A stretch of 64,000 bases of DNA from Gemmatimonas sp. (lineage in GTDB: Bacteria; Gemmatimonadota; Gemmatimonadetes; Gemmatimonadales; Gemmatimonadaceae): positions 1 through 64,000 of the forward strand of contig JAABRT010000006.1 in NCBI GenBank assembly GCA_011390805.1, written 5' to 3'. A model generated the notes under the pieces. That model searched no databases and had not been told where the DNA came from. It worked only from the letters and a program-made list of their open reading frames with translations. Of the stretch, positions 42,074 to 50,483 are shown piece by piece (the first letter of the stretch is position 1; each line of letters opens with the position of its first letter). Made by a program: the position numbers and the translations under genes.

Positions 42074-43333
42074 ATGTTCGTTCGACGGGTTGGTTTCTGC
42101 GCTGCGCTTATCGTTGCTGCATTAGTCGGCAGTGCGTGTGCTGCGACGGGTGATTCGGAGTCGGTGGTTGCTGGTGAAGCCGTCACAGACAGCGCTGGTG
42201 TTCGCATTGTTACGCACAGCATTCAAGGTGCGGCGCTTGATGCGGTGCCAGAGTGGAGTGTTACTGGGTCTCCAGACTGGACATTCAGTCGTATTCCCGG
42301 CAGACGTAACGCAGAGCTGCTCGGCGTCACTGGCGCCGCATTTTTGAGAAACGGTTTACTCGTGCTGGGACATGGCAGTGATCGCGAGCTGCTGTTTGTT
42401 GACCAGTCGGGTTCGTATCTGCGAAGCTCGGGATCGAGTGGCAGCGGGCCGGGTCAAATGCGTGCGGTGCGCGGACCGTTTGTATCGGCCGACAACTGGC
42501 TTGTTGTGTACGACCCCAGGCAGCGTCGCATCATGCACTACGATTCAATGGGCGGATCGGTCAAGTCGCAAACCGTTGCTGCATTCAGCACAGGCGATAC
42601 GGCATTTTTCATCCGCACACTGGTTGGAGCACAAGCAGACAGGCGTGCTTTGTTCGAGCTCACACACGAAGCATCCCGCGACGCTGACGGCGCGATCAAC
42701 ACGAACACGCAACTCGCGTCACTCGATGGGTCTGGCCAATGGCAACTGATCGGCCCATCACGGGCCGCCCCCTCACTCTCGCGCCACCCACCTGGCGCCA
42801 GCGGTGCACTCGGCGCAGGCATGTCACCACTCGCTCCACGCACGATCGATGTGGTGTGCGGCAACGATATCGTCACCACCAGCACGCATGATTTCACAGT
42901 CAATCGATCGTCGGACAATGGTGCGCTGCAGCTGAGCATCAGAACCGATCTGCAACCACGCCGCGCCAGCGTGCAGGACTTCGCGCTCGAAATGGGACGT
43001 CCTTTCACCGCCGAGCAAATGCAAAGCCCGGAGATGCAGCTCGCGGTACAACAAATGAGCAAACAGTTTTCAAACGCTGAAGCGCCGATCGTGTCCGGGA
43101 TACACTGCGATGAGCAGCGCAACATCTACACAGTGCTCGCCGAAACACCCACGCAAACCGAGCGCCGCGTACTCGTGTTCGGCGCCAACGGCGCGCTCCG
43201 CGCACAGTTCTCACTGCCGACAGACTGGCGCCTGCTCGCGATACAATCCAATCGCATGGCAGTCTTGCGCCACGACGCCGATGACCTCGAGTCCGTCAAT
43301 CTCTACCGCGTGCAACCGTTTGCCAGAGATTAA
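42074..43333 (+). CDS. Lipoprotein, beta-propeller-like
   Basis: A 419-residue product starting MFVRRVGFCAALIVAALVGS followed by AC, a lipoprotein signal with the Cys near residue 22. Strand-rich segments ELLFVDQSGSYLRSSGSSGS, GPGQMRAVRGPFVSADNWLV and RVLVFGANGALRAQFSLPTD resemble the propeller lipoproteins at 26206 and 29611, including a GSGPGQM motif, but similarity is weaker. The middle contains a Pro/Ala-rich insert near residue 225-245. Likely surface exposed or periplasmic; function unknown. Confidence 0.7.
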   Translation: MFVRRVGFCAALIVAALVGSACAATGDSESVVAGEAVTDSAGVRIVTHSIQGAALDAVPEWSVTGSPDWTFSRIPGRRNAELLGVTGAAFLRNGLLVLGHGSDRELLFVDQSGSYLRSSGSSGSGPGQMRAVRGPFVSADNWLVVYDPRQRRIMHYDSMGGSVKSQTVAAFSTGDTAFFIRTLVGAQADRRALFELTHEASRDADGAINTNTQLASLDGSGQWQLIGPSRAAPSLSRHPPGASGALGAGMSPLAPRTIDVVCGNDIVTTSTHDFTVNRSSDNGALQLSIRTDLQPRRASVQDFALEMGRPFTAEQMQSPEMQLAVQQMSKQFSNAEAPIVSGIHCDEQRNIYTVLAETPTQTERRVLVFGANGALRAQFSLPTDWRLLAIQSNRMAVLRHDADDLESVNLYRVQPFARD

Positions 43334-43424
43334 GGACCAGATACGGCCACCAGCCGAGTCACGAGCGCTAGCCTGCCCACCAGCTCGCACCTGCCATGGG
43401 CCGGCCCCCCCCCCCACGGTCGCA

Positions 43425-43506
43425 GCCCGGGCGCTGGCACTCGGCCCGGGCGGCTTCTGCCGCGCAGCGGCAGTGGCAAGCCCGGACCGAGTGCCAGCGC
43501 CCGGGC
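43425..43506. repeat. Conserved-tip hairpin, copy C (inverted orientation)
   Basis: The 27-base left arm (43425-43451) pairs with 43480-43506 with one mismatch. Read on the minus strand, the tip is the same as copies A and B: TTGCCA/AAGCC internal loop and CTGCCGC/GCGGCAG inner stem (43457-43463, 43467-43473). The outer arms are unrelated to those of A and B. It sits between the convergent ends of the lipoprotein and EF-G-like genes, 9 bp after a run of 11 C (43405-43415). Confidence 0.85.
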
Positions 43507-43517
43507 CACACACCAAC

Positions 43518-45617
43518 TCAAGACGTCTCTTGAAGCTCACGCGAGTGCTCAGCAACTACGCGCGCCGCCGCCTCAGCCGGCACCTGATCGTAGCCCGCAA
43601 AACGACGGCTAAACGTGGCGCGCCCGTGCGTCATGCTGTGCAACGGCGTGGCGTACAAGTGCAGCTCTGCCTGCGGCACCACAGCGCGCACAACAGTGCG
43701 CTTGCCGTCACCCGCCGGCTCCGTGCCGTGAATCTGTCCGCGACGTGCCGACAAATCGCCGAGCACGTCGCCGAGGAATTCATCGGGCACGGTGATTTCC
43801 AGCAGGTCGAGCGGCTCAAGCAGTATCGGTTTGCACTTGGGCGCGACAGCACGAAAGGCCAGAATGCCCGCCATCTTGAAAGCCATTTCGTTGGAGTCTA
43901 CCGAGTGCGTTGAGCCGTCATAACATTCGGCGCGAAAGTCCACGAGTGGAAAGCCGCCCAATACACCACGTGACGCCGCTTCCTGAATGCCGCGGTCAAC
44001 AGCGGGCACAAAGCGCGACGGTATCACACCACCCACGATCTTGTTTTCAAACAGATAGCCTTCGCCACGCGGCAACGGCGCCATGCGAACCCAGCAATCA
44101 CCGAACTGTCCACGACCGCCTGATTGTTTTTTGTGTTTGCCCTGCCCCGATGCACTGGCTGTAAGCGTTTCACGATAAGCAATGCGCGGACGCGTGAGTT
44201 CGGCCTTCACTCCGAACTTTCGTTGCAATGTGGCCATCGCAATATCGAGATGCCGTTCACCCATACCGCTCACGATTGTCTCGTGCGTGTCGGTGTCGTA
44301 GTGCACGGACAGTGTTGGGTCTTCGTCGTGCAATCGATGCAGTCCCTGCTGCAGCTTTTCTTCGTCGTTGCGTGATTCTGCATGCACGGCGAAATGCACC
44401 AGCGGTTCGGGGAACCGAAGCTCGGGCAGACGAATGGGATGTTGCTGCGTTGAGAGCGTGTCGTTGGTGTGCGTATTGCGCAAACGCGCCACGCACCCAA
44501 TGTCACCGGCGTGCAGACTCGGCACCTCTATCCGCTCACGCCCGAGTGGCAACGAGAGATGATTGAGCTTTTCGGTGACGTCGCGTGTTGCGTTGAATAC
44601 TTCATCGCCGCTCCGCACCATGCCTGAGAGCACGCGGAACATGCTCACATCGCCGACATGTGGCTCATTGGATGTCTTGAATACGATTGCCGAGAACGGG
44701 GCGTCATCGCGGGCGTGAATTTCTACCGTGTCGTTGCCTTCAGATCCAGTGAAGCCGTGCAGCTCTTCCATCTCAAATGCATTGGGCATGAGCTGTACGA
44801 GCTCAGTAAGCAATGCACGCACACCAATCATGTTTTCGCTGCTCACACAAAACAGCGGAAACAAGTCTCGGCGTTTCATTGCCTCTTTCATGCCGGCGAT
44901 CGCTTCGTCACGACCAATGTCGGCGCCATTGAGATAGCGTTCGAGCAGGTCATCATCCGTTGCAGAAATCGCTTCGATGAGCTCTTGCCGGTACTGTGCA
45001 AAACGCGCTTGCTCGCTCTCGGGCACGGATGCTTCTTCGTATTCGCCCTTGCTGCCGGCGCAATACATGTAGGCCTTTTGCGTGAAGAGATTGATCACGC
45101 CACGGAAATCGCTACCGGAACCGATCGGAATCTCCACGGGAACCACGTTGGCCGTGAGTTGCGCCTTTACCTGCGCGTACACTGCATCAAAGTCAGCGGC
45201 TTCCTTGTCCATCATGGACACAACAAACAGCACCGGATCTTCACGCTCGACCGCGAGCTGAAACATGCGATCGGTGCCGACTTCCACTCCGCTTACGGCG
45301 CTGATCACGCACAACGCACCGTCTGCCGCGGAGAGTCCGGCCAGCGCGTCGCCTTGAAAGTCGAGAGCTCCGGGCGTGTCAATGAAGTTGATTTTGCTGT
45401 CCATCCATTCGGCAAATGCGAGCCCCAAGCTGATGGAAAAACCGCGTTCGATTTCTTCGGGCAGGTGATCGGTGAGCGCGGTGCCGTCGCGCACCTGGCC
45501 GTGGCGTTTGCCATTTCCGGCGGCGAAACAGAGCGCGTCTACAAGGCTCGTTTTTCCGCTGCCACCGTGGCCCACCACGGCCACGTTCCTGATACCGGCA
45601 CTGTCATACTCCCGCAT
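43518..45617 (-). CDS. Elongation factor G-like GTPase (EF-G paralogue)
   Basis: From ATG 45617, behind GGAGGGA, the product is 699 residues with EF-G domain order: G domain (GHGGSGKTSLVDAL; NFIDTPGALDFQG), domain II (MFRVLSGMVRSGDEVFNATR), domain III, domain IV (RIAYRETLTASASGQGKHKK, QSGGRGQFGDCWVRM) and domain V (EPLDLLEITVPDEFLGDVLG, DLSARRGQIHGTE). The G4 guanine-specificity motif NKxD reads SMMD (VVSMMDKEAAD), and switch I reads RGFSIS instead of RGITI. This marks an FusA2-type paralogue rather than the translocase. Ribosome-linked stress or recycling roles are possible. Confidence 0.85.
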   Translation of the reverse strand: MREYDSAGIRNVAVVGHGGSGKTSLVDALCFAAGNGKRHGQVRDGTALTDHLPEEIERGFSISLGLAFAEWMDSKINFIDTPGALDFQGDALAGLSAADGALCVISAVSGVEVGTDRMFQLAVEREDPVLFVVSMMDKEAADFDAVYAQVKAQLTANVVPVEIPIGSGSDFRGVINLFTQKAYMYCAGSKGEYEEASVPESEQARFAQYRQELIEAISATDDDLLERYLNGADIGRDEAIAGMKEAMKRRDLFPLFCVSSENMIGVRALLTELVQLMPNAFEMEELHGFTGSEGNDTVEIHARDDAPFSAIVFKTSNEPHVGDVSMFRVLSGMVRSGDEVFNATRDVTEKLNHLSLPLGRERIEVPSLHAGDIGCVARLRNTHTNDTLSTQQHPIRLPELRFPEPLVHFAVHAESRNDEEKLQQGLHRLHDEDPTLSVHYDTDTHETIVSGMGERHLDIAMATLQRKFGVKAELTRPRIAYRETLTASASGQGKHKKQSGGRGQFGDCWVRMAPLPRGEGYLFENKIVGGVIPSRFVPAVDRGIQEAASRGVLGGFPLVDFRAECYDGSTHSVDSNEMAFKMAGILAFRAVAPKCKPILLEPLDLLEITVPDEFLGDVLGDLSARRGQIHGTEPAGDGKRTVVRAVVPQAELHLYATPLHSMTHGRATFSRRFAGYDQVPAEAAARVVAEHSRELQETS

Positions 45618-46020
45618 CGTCCCTCCAGGGGCGCGCGATGCTGCCACCGCGCAATCATGTCGCGCGGGACGCGGGGGCGTCCAAACCTGAAGGCGATCGC
45701 GGCCGTGGATCACACTGCCGCGTCGTCTGCTCCGGGCGTCCCCCGCGCCGCCGTGTGACGGTGGGGGTGTGGACACGCGTCAGGTGCCCGACAGCGGTCA
45801 GCATGCTGTAGAGAATCCCGACGTGGGGCGGATGTGATCTACATCCGTCGGTAACGAACGTGCGTCCAAATGGGCGCCATCGCAAGCAGCAGTTCAGGCG
45901 CGCTGTATTGTTGTGCAAGCAGCAGACGCCACTCCGATCTCGGCCGTTGTGACGCAGATGACAGCCGAGCTCGTCCGCTGCCGCAATGCTTCACTCTTCC
46001 CCCATTCAGGAGATGACGTG
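45618..46020. other. 403-bp divergent intergenic region without a gene
   Basis: The region lies between the divergent EF-G-like and bactofilin genes. No frame shows family resemblance. It has GC-rich stretches with weak self-complementarity (for example around 45669-45680 against 45737-45750) and only short inverted repeats such as GATGT/ACATC at 45831-45845. It presumably holds promoters for both genes. An AGGAG ribosome site lies just before the bactofilin start. Confidence 0.6.
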
Positions 46021-46590
46021 ATGGCCCTCTGGAAAGATCAGTCAGGCACCGCTTCGAAGCCGGTTGAAGCTGCACCGCGAGAAGAGTTCGCGCCGGCCGC
46101 GCCCGAGTATGCGCCGCCTGTGGCGGCCGCCCCAATCCGGTCTCAGGCTTCCGATGCCAAAGAGTCGGTGATTGGCACCGACCTGTCCATCGAAGGCACT
46201 ATCTCCGGCAATGGCAACGTACGCCTGGCCGGACGCTTCACGGGTGACGTGACGGTGGACGGTACGGTGAGCATTGAGCCCGGTGCCAAGCTCGCCGGTG
46301 GTGTTCGTGCGACCACGGTAACAATCGCGGGCGAGCTCGAAGGCAACGTGCTGCAAGCATCGCGCGTGGATGTGCTGCCCTCAGGCGCGCTCACGGGAGA
46401 CGTGAAAGCCGAGACACTAACAATCGCTGCGGGATCGCGAGTGCGTGGTCATATGGAATGTGGCTGGACCGATGCACCGTCGAAGTCGCGTTCGCCTTCC
46501 GCACGCATGTCGGGCAATGCGTCGTCGAGTTCGAGCTCCTCCAGCGACAACTCGGCGAAGAACGGGGCTGAGGTGAGCAGCCCCGCATGA
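46021..46590 (+). CDS. Bactofilin-family cytoskeletal protein
   Basis: A 189-residue protein. After a Pro/Ala-rich N-terminal tail, residues 45-140 form the bactofilin beta-helix: ESVIGTDLSIEGTISGNGNV, RLAGRFTGDVTVDGTVSIEP, GAKLAGGVRATTVTIAGELE, GNVLQASRVDVLPSGALTGD. A Ser-rich tail follows. Bactofilins self-assemble without nucleotide into filaments that shape cells or place enzymes. ATG 46021 is set by the AGGAG ribosome site. The stop overlaps the next gene (ATGA), linking it to a zinc-ribbon protein. Confidence 0.9.
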   Translation: MALWKDQSGTASKPVEAAPREEFAPAAPEYAPPVAAAPIRSQASDAKESVIGTDLSIEGTISGNGNVRLAGRFTGDVTVDGTVSIEPGAKLAGGVRATTVTIAGELEGNVLQASRVDVLPSGALTGDVKAETLTIAAGSRVRGHMECGWTDAPSKSRSPSARMSGNASSSSSSSSDNSAKNGAEVSSPA

Positions 46591-46928
46591 GTGCCACGCG
46601 GAGCACTGCACCGGGCGCTACGCGCACCTGTCCGCACTGTCGGGCCACGGTGCTCGAGCGTGCGGTAAAGTGTCCGCAATGCCAGAAGCATTTACGCTTT
46701 GATCCCAACGCGAATACCAAGACTGTTGAAACCGTTTCGCCATTTCGCGTTGAGGGCACGATTCAACCGCCTGACGGTGAGACGTGGGAGTACAACCTGC
46801 TGGTTGTCGTGCGCAACGCCAAAGGTGAAGAAGTGGCGCGTCAGCTTGTTGAAGTTGGTGCGCTGCCGCCGGGTGAACAGCGCACCTTTGCGCTCGCCGT
46901 GGAAGTACTGCCGTCTTCCAGGCGCTAG
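46587..46928 (+). CDS. Zinc-ribbon protein next to bactofilin
   Basis: A 113-residue protein. CPHCRATVLERAVKCPQCQK is an N-terminal zinc ribbon, followed by a beta-rich domain (ETWEYNLLVVVRNAKGEEVA, RQLVEVGALPPGEQRTFALA) that looks like a small Ig-like or FxLYD-type fold. The four-base overlap with the bactofilin gene suggests a shared function such as filament binding, but nothing in the sequence proves it. Confidence 0.7.
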   Translation: MSATRSTAPGATRTCPHCRATVLERAVKCPQCQKHLRFDPNANTKTVETVSPFRVEGTIQPPDGETWEYNLLVVVRNAKGEEVARQLVEVGALPPGEQRTFALAVEVLPSSRR

Positions 46929-46966
46929 AAAAAAACGCGGGCCGCTCATGTATGGGCGGCCCGCGT
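46928..46966 (-). terminator. Rho-independent terminator (minus strand)
   Basis: ACGCGGGCCGC (46935-46945) and GCGGCCCGCGT (46956-46966) form a perfect 11-bp stem with a 10-base loop. Next to the stem, 46928-46935 is a run of A, so transcripts read leftward end the hairpin with a U tract. It therefore terminates the minus-strand gene at 47003-47560 and may also protect the 3' end of the bactofilin operon. Confidence 0.85.
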
Positions 46967-47002
46967 CAGCTGTTCCTTACCATTCAGACAAAGCAGGGTG
47001 CG

Positions 47003-47560
47003 TTAGTCGCCCTCCACTTCGAAGCTGTACGCATCGGCTGCGCGTACCATATCCAGCCAGTTTGCTGCACCGGCGTCATCCATCACACCCAACGCTCCAC
47101 CGCTTGATGCGGTCGCGTACAACGTGGAGAGGGTGAAACTGAGTGCGCGGTCAGTGCCTTCAGGCCAATCGGGCATGGCGAGTCCTGCCGCCACACGACG
47201 AAGCGTGGGTCCGTTTTCGCCCAGCAGTTCTGCGGCGCGCAGCTGCAACGTCGCAATCGGAATATCGAGGTCACACGTTACCAACTTGCCAGCGTCGTCC
47301 CGCCACGCAGAATCACCCAGCGCGCCACGGTCAGACCACACCCCGAGGTGTCGCACAACACCACTCCGGGATTCCTCAAGTCGCTCACTCTCCACCGTTG
47401 CGGCAAGGGCTAACGCCAAAGAGTTGGCGTCGGCTTCACCGTACAGGGTCACGACTTCGCGCCTTGAGCGCGTTCCAAATGGGAGCACGGGAAGCGAGTT
47501 CACGTGCGCCAGGACTGGCGAATCGGTCCGACCGCTCTCAAGTCGGACAAGGACATCCAT
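47003..47560 (-). CDS. Hypothetical protein (185 aa)
   Basis: Starts MDVLVRLESGRTDSPVLAHV. Strand-rich N-terminal half and helical C-terminal half (IATLQLRAAELLGENGPTLR, ALSFTLSTLYATASSGGALG) without signal peptide or membrane segment. I do not recognise a family. It is followed directly by a strong minus-strand terminator, so it is probably a single-gene unit. Confidence 0.6.
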   Translation of the reverse strand: MDVLVRLESGRTDSPVLAHVNSLPVLPFGTRSRREVVTLYGEADANSLALALAATVESERLEESRSGVVRHLGVWSDRGALGDSAWRDDAGKLVTCDLDIPIATLQLRAAELLGENGPTLRRVAAGLAMPDWPEGTDRALSFTLSTLYATASSGGALGVMDDAGAANWLDMVRAADAYSFEVEGD

Positions 47561-47704
47561 CTGTACCTCCGGGTGGCAGAAAAAATCAGGTCACGCAACA
47601 GTGCTGCATGCAATATCACGTACCTGACTGTGCTACCCGCGGGATGGCAACGTGATAAGACGCAATTGATACCTGGCGTGATGTGCCCGGATCAGTGAGT
47701 CGCC

Positions 47705-48181
47705 TCAGTAGGTCGTTGACGTAGACGGGTGCTGTTCGGGTACCCCCGAAGCCCAAGGCGTGACCAGCAAGGCGACGGCGATGGCCAACGCGAGCGGCAG
47801 CGCACGGCCAAGACTGGTTACTACCGCGTATCCCACGCCAAATGCCGGCGGGATCACCAGCAGGTTGAGCACGGCAAAGGCCGCAGAAATAACAACGGTC
47901 ATGAGCACCCGGGCCCAGCCGCGAAAGCCGCGCACAATAAGAAGCAGCAGCATGCCCCAAAGCAGAGCGACCAACAGGTGATGCGCGAAACCCACCGCTG
48001 TCGCGACCAGCGGTTGCGCCGATCCCGGAAACTCGGAGGACTCCAGCAGCATGCGGCCGGCATTTCGGAAGGCCTTCGCGGGCTCGCCATCGCGCCAGCC
48101 GAACGCCAGCAGGGCGCCTGAGGTCGCCATGATCACCAGTAAACCGGCGGTTCCGGGTCGTGCCCTGTTCGCAGAAGCCAT
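47705..48181 (-). CDS. Integral membrane protein (four helices)
   Basis: From ATG 48181 a 158-residue product with hydrophobic segments near 12-30 (TAGLLVIMATSGALLAFGW), 60-82 (VATAVGFAHHLLVALLWGML), 92-110 (VLMTVVISAAFAVLNLLVIP) and 120-140 (LGRALPLALAIAVALLVTPW). A TTG start at 48193 would add four residues. No conserved motif beyond the helices; function unknown. Confidence 0.65.
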   Translation of the reverse strand: MASANRARPGTAGLLVIMATSGALLAFGWRDGEPAKAFRNAGRMLLESSEFPGSAQPLVATAVGFAHHLLVALLWGMLLLLIVRGFRGWARVLMTVVISAAFAVLNLLVIPPAFGVGYAVVTSLGRALPLALAIAVALLVTPWASGVPEQHPSTSTTY

Positions 48182-48323
48182 GTGCGTAAGCAATCGGGTT
48201 CCGCAGGAGACCTCAAGGTGCTGACCGCTACGGGAGCCTTGCCTGTTAACGAAGTGTCCAACAGCGCGTCTGAGCAGTGAGTCAGGGGTAGTACTTCAGA
48301 ACCCACTATCGCGAGTGTCACCT

Positions 48324-50453
48324 ATGCACCACGCATCCATGCCTACCCTGCTTGCTTCGCGTTTTGCGACGCTCGCCTCAGCTGTTTTCGCGCTGAGTGT
48401 GCTCCCCGCAGTTGCTCCAGCCGCCACGATTCTGTACGCGCAGGCGGGAGCGGATGCGCAAAACACGGGACGTGAACAAACTGCCGACCAGCAGGTGCAT
48501 CACGCACTCAATCGGCTGGCGTTCGGACCGCGTCCCGGTGATGTAGAGCGTGTGCGCAGCATGGGCGTCGACACGTGGATTGAGCAGCAGTTGAATCCCG
48601 AACGCATTGATGATGCCAAAATGGAGCAGTGGCTCACCCGTTTTCCCACGCTCACCATGAGCGGTGCCGAGTTTGTAGCCAAGTATCCGCCGCCGGGACA
48701 GCAGCTGGCACGCCTCGCAGTGCAGCAGCGCACCATGGGAGAAATGCGTGGCAACACGTCGGGCGACACGCCACGTGACGCGGTCTCGGTGTCGGCCGCC
48801 GATTCGGCACGACTGCGGGAAAGCGCCCGTGCGGGGCAGCGCGCCAGTGCAGAGATCTTTTCTGCTCGCGTCGGTCGCGCTGTGGCCAGCGAACGGCAGC
48901 TGCACGAAGTGATGGTGGATTTCTGGGCCAATCACTTCAATGTGTTCGTGGGCAAGCAGCAGGCGCGGTATTATCTCGCGGAGTACGAACAGAACGCCCT
49001 GCGTCCACACGCACTTGGCAACTTCCGCGAGCTGCTGGGCGCGGTGGCCAAGAGTCCGGCCATGCTGCTGTACCTCGATCAGGCTCAGAGCGTAGCCGAC
49101 AGCGGCCGACGCACACTGGCTCAGCCACTCGCTGCGCAGCGCAACAATCGCCGGGCAAACGGTCGTTTGTCTACACGCGCCATGGATCGCACGACAATCG
49201 GCGAACTGATTGATCGCGACAGACTGCCGGCGCAGCAGCGCGCGCGCATTGAAGCGCTGCCCGCGGAACAGTTGCAGCGCGTGCGCGACATGACACTCAC
49301 GCAGGCGCAGCAGTACATGGCAACGTTGGTCAACAACAATCCACGTCGGCCGCGCGGCATCAATGAGAACTACGCGCGTGAACTCATGGAGCTGCACACG
49401 TTGGGCGTGGACGGTGGTTACACCCAGCAGGACGTAATGGAAGTGGCACGCGCACTCACCGGTTGGACGGTGGCGCGCGGACCGCAGGCGCGTGGCGCGC
49501 AAGCGCGTAACGCCGAGGGATTCATGTTCCGTCCCGAAGCGCATGACGCTGAGGCCAAGACCATTCTTGGTCAATCATTTCCGGCTGGCCGAGGACAGGA
49601 TGAAGGAGAACGTGTGCTCGATTTGCTCGCCAATCATCCGAGCACGGCGCGCTTTATTGCGAGCAAGCTGGTGCGACGGTTTGTCAGTGATGTGCCGCCG
49701 GAGCGCCTGGTTGAAAGAGCAGCTGAAACGTTCTTGGACACCAAGGGCGACATCCGTGAAGTCATGCGCACGATTGTCACGAGCGACGAGTTCTTTGCGG
49801 CCGATGCCTATCGCGCCAAAGTGAAGACGCCGTTTGAGCTGGTGGTGAGTGCGTCGCGTGCTGTGGGTGCACAGCCTGATGCGACGCCGCAGACGGCACA
49901 GTTGATTGCCCGCATGGGTCAGCCGATTTACGGTCGTTCTACGCCCGATGGTTACCCCGACACGGCGGACGAGTGGATCAACACCGGTTCGATTCTGAAT
50001 CGCATGAACTTTGGTCTTGTGGTTGGTGCGGGGCGTTTGCCGAACGCGCGTCCGGGCCAGTGGCCCGTTGCACGTGAGCTGCAGAACAAGACGACCGAAG
50101 AGCAGGTTGACGGGCTTGTGAAAGCACTCTTTGGCGGTGATGTGTCGGCCGATACGCGCGCAGTGTTGCTGAGCGGCGAGAATCCGTTGCTGGCGCGGGC
50201 GCCGGCGGGAAGTGATTCGTTGTTTACTGCACGTGATGATGACGACCAGGCGATGTCAGGCGCGATGTCGAATGCGATGGCTGGTACCGGATCCGTCGCG
50301 TCTGCAGCTTCGAACGCGCCGGCGATGTCTCCCGCTGAAATGCGACAGCAGCGTCAGCGTCAGCGTGGTGCCGCTGCACCGTTGCCCGACCTGAAGGGAT
50401 TTCCAAAGCTCGTAGGACTCGCGTTCGGCGCCCCTGAGTTTCAGCGTCGCTAG
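48324..50453 (+). CDS. Secreted DUF1800 protein
   Basis: A 709-residue product from ATG 48324 with a signal peptide (TLASAVFALSVLPAVAPAAT). The DUF1800 pattern is clear: HHALNRLAFGPRPGDVERVR, then NHFNVFVGKQQARYYLAEYE, NENYARELMELHTLGVDGGYT-type segments and HPSTARFIASKLVRRFVSD with a final ADEWINTGSILNRMNFG. Its role is unknown, but the gene is nearly always followed by a DUF1501 gene as here (30 bp downstream), and the pair is thought to act in the periplasm. Confidence 0.85.
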   Translation: MHHASMPTLLASRFATLASAVFALSVLPAVAPAATILYAQAGADAQNTGREQTADQQVHHALNRLAFGPRPGDVERVRSMGVDTWIEQQLNPERIDDAKMEQWLTRFPTLTMSGAEFVAKYPPPGQQLARLAVQQRTMGEMRGNTSGDTPRDAVSVSAADSARLRESARAGQRASAEIFSARVGRAVASERQLHEVMVDFWANHFNVFVGKQQARYYLAEYEQNALRPHALGNFRELLGAVAKSPAMLLYLDQAQSVADSGRRTLAQPLAAQRNNRRANGRLSTRAMDRTTIGELIDRDRLPAQQRARIEALPAEQLQRVRDMTLTQAQQYMATLVNNNPRRPRGINENYARELMELHTLGVDGGYTQQDVMEVARALTGWTVARGPQARGAQARNAEGFMFRPEAHDAEAKTILGQSFPAGRGQDEGERVLDLLANHPSTARFIASKLVRRFVSDVPPERLVERAAETFLDTKGDIREVMRTIVTSDEFFAADAYRAKVKTPFELVVSASRAVGAQPDATPQTAQLIARMGQPIYGRSTPDGYPDTADEWINTGSILNRMNFGLVVGAGRLPNARPGQWPVARELQNKTTEEQVDGLVKALFGGDVSADTRAVLLSGENPLLARAPAGSDSLFTARDDDDQAMSGAMSNAMAGTGSVASAASNAPAMSPAEMRQQRQRQRGAAAPLPDLKGFPKLVGLAFGAPEFQRR

Positions 50454-50483
50454 ACCATTACCGACTTTCAGAGAGGACGAGAT

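Noticed and set aside
44658-45758. A 366-residue open frame antisense to the EF-G-like gene
   Set aside because: Mirror of a well-supported GTPase gene; no recognisable motif.
48378-49574. A 398-residue open frame antisense to the DUF1800 gene
   Set aside because: No signal, domain or ribosome site; the plus-strand gene has clear family motifs and a signal peptide.
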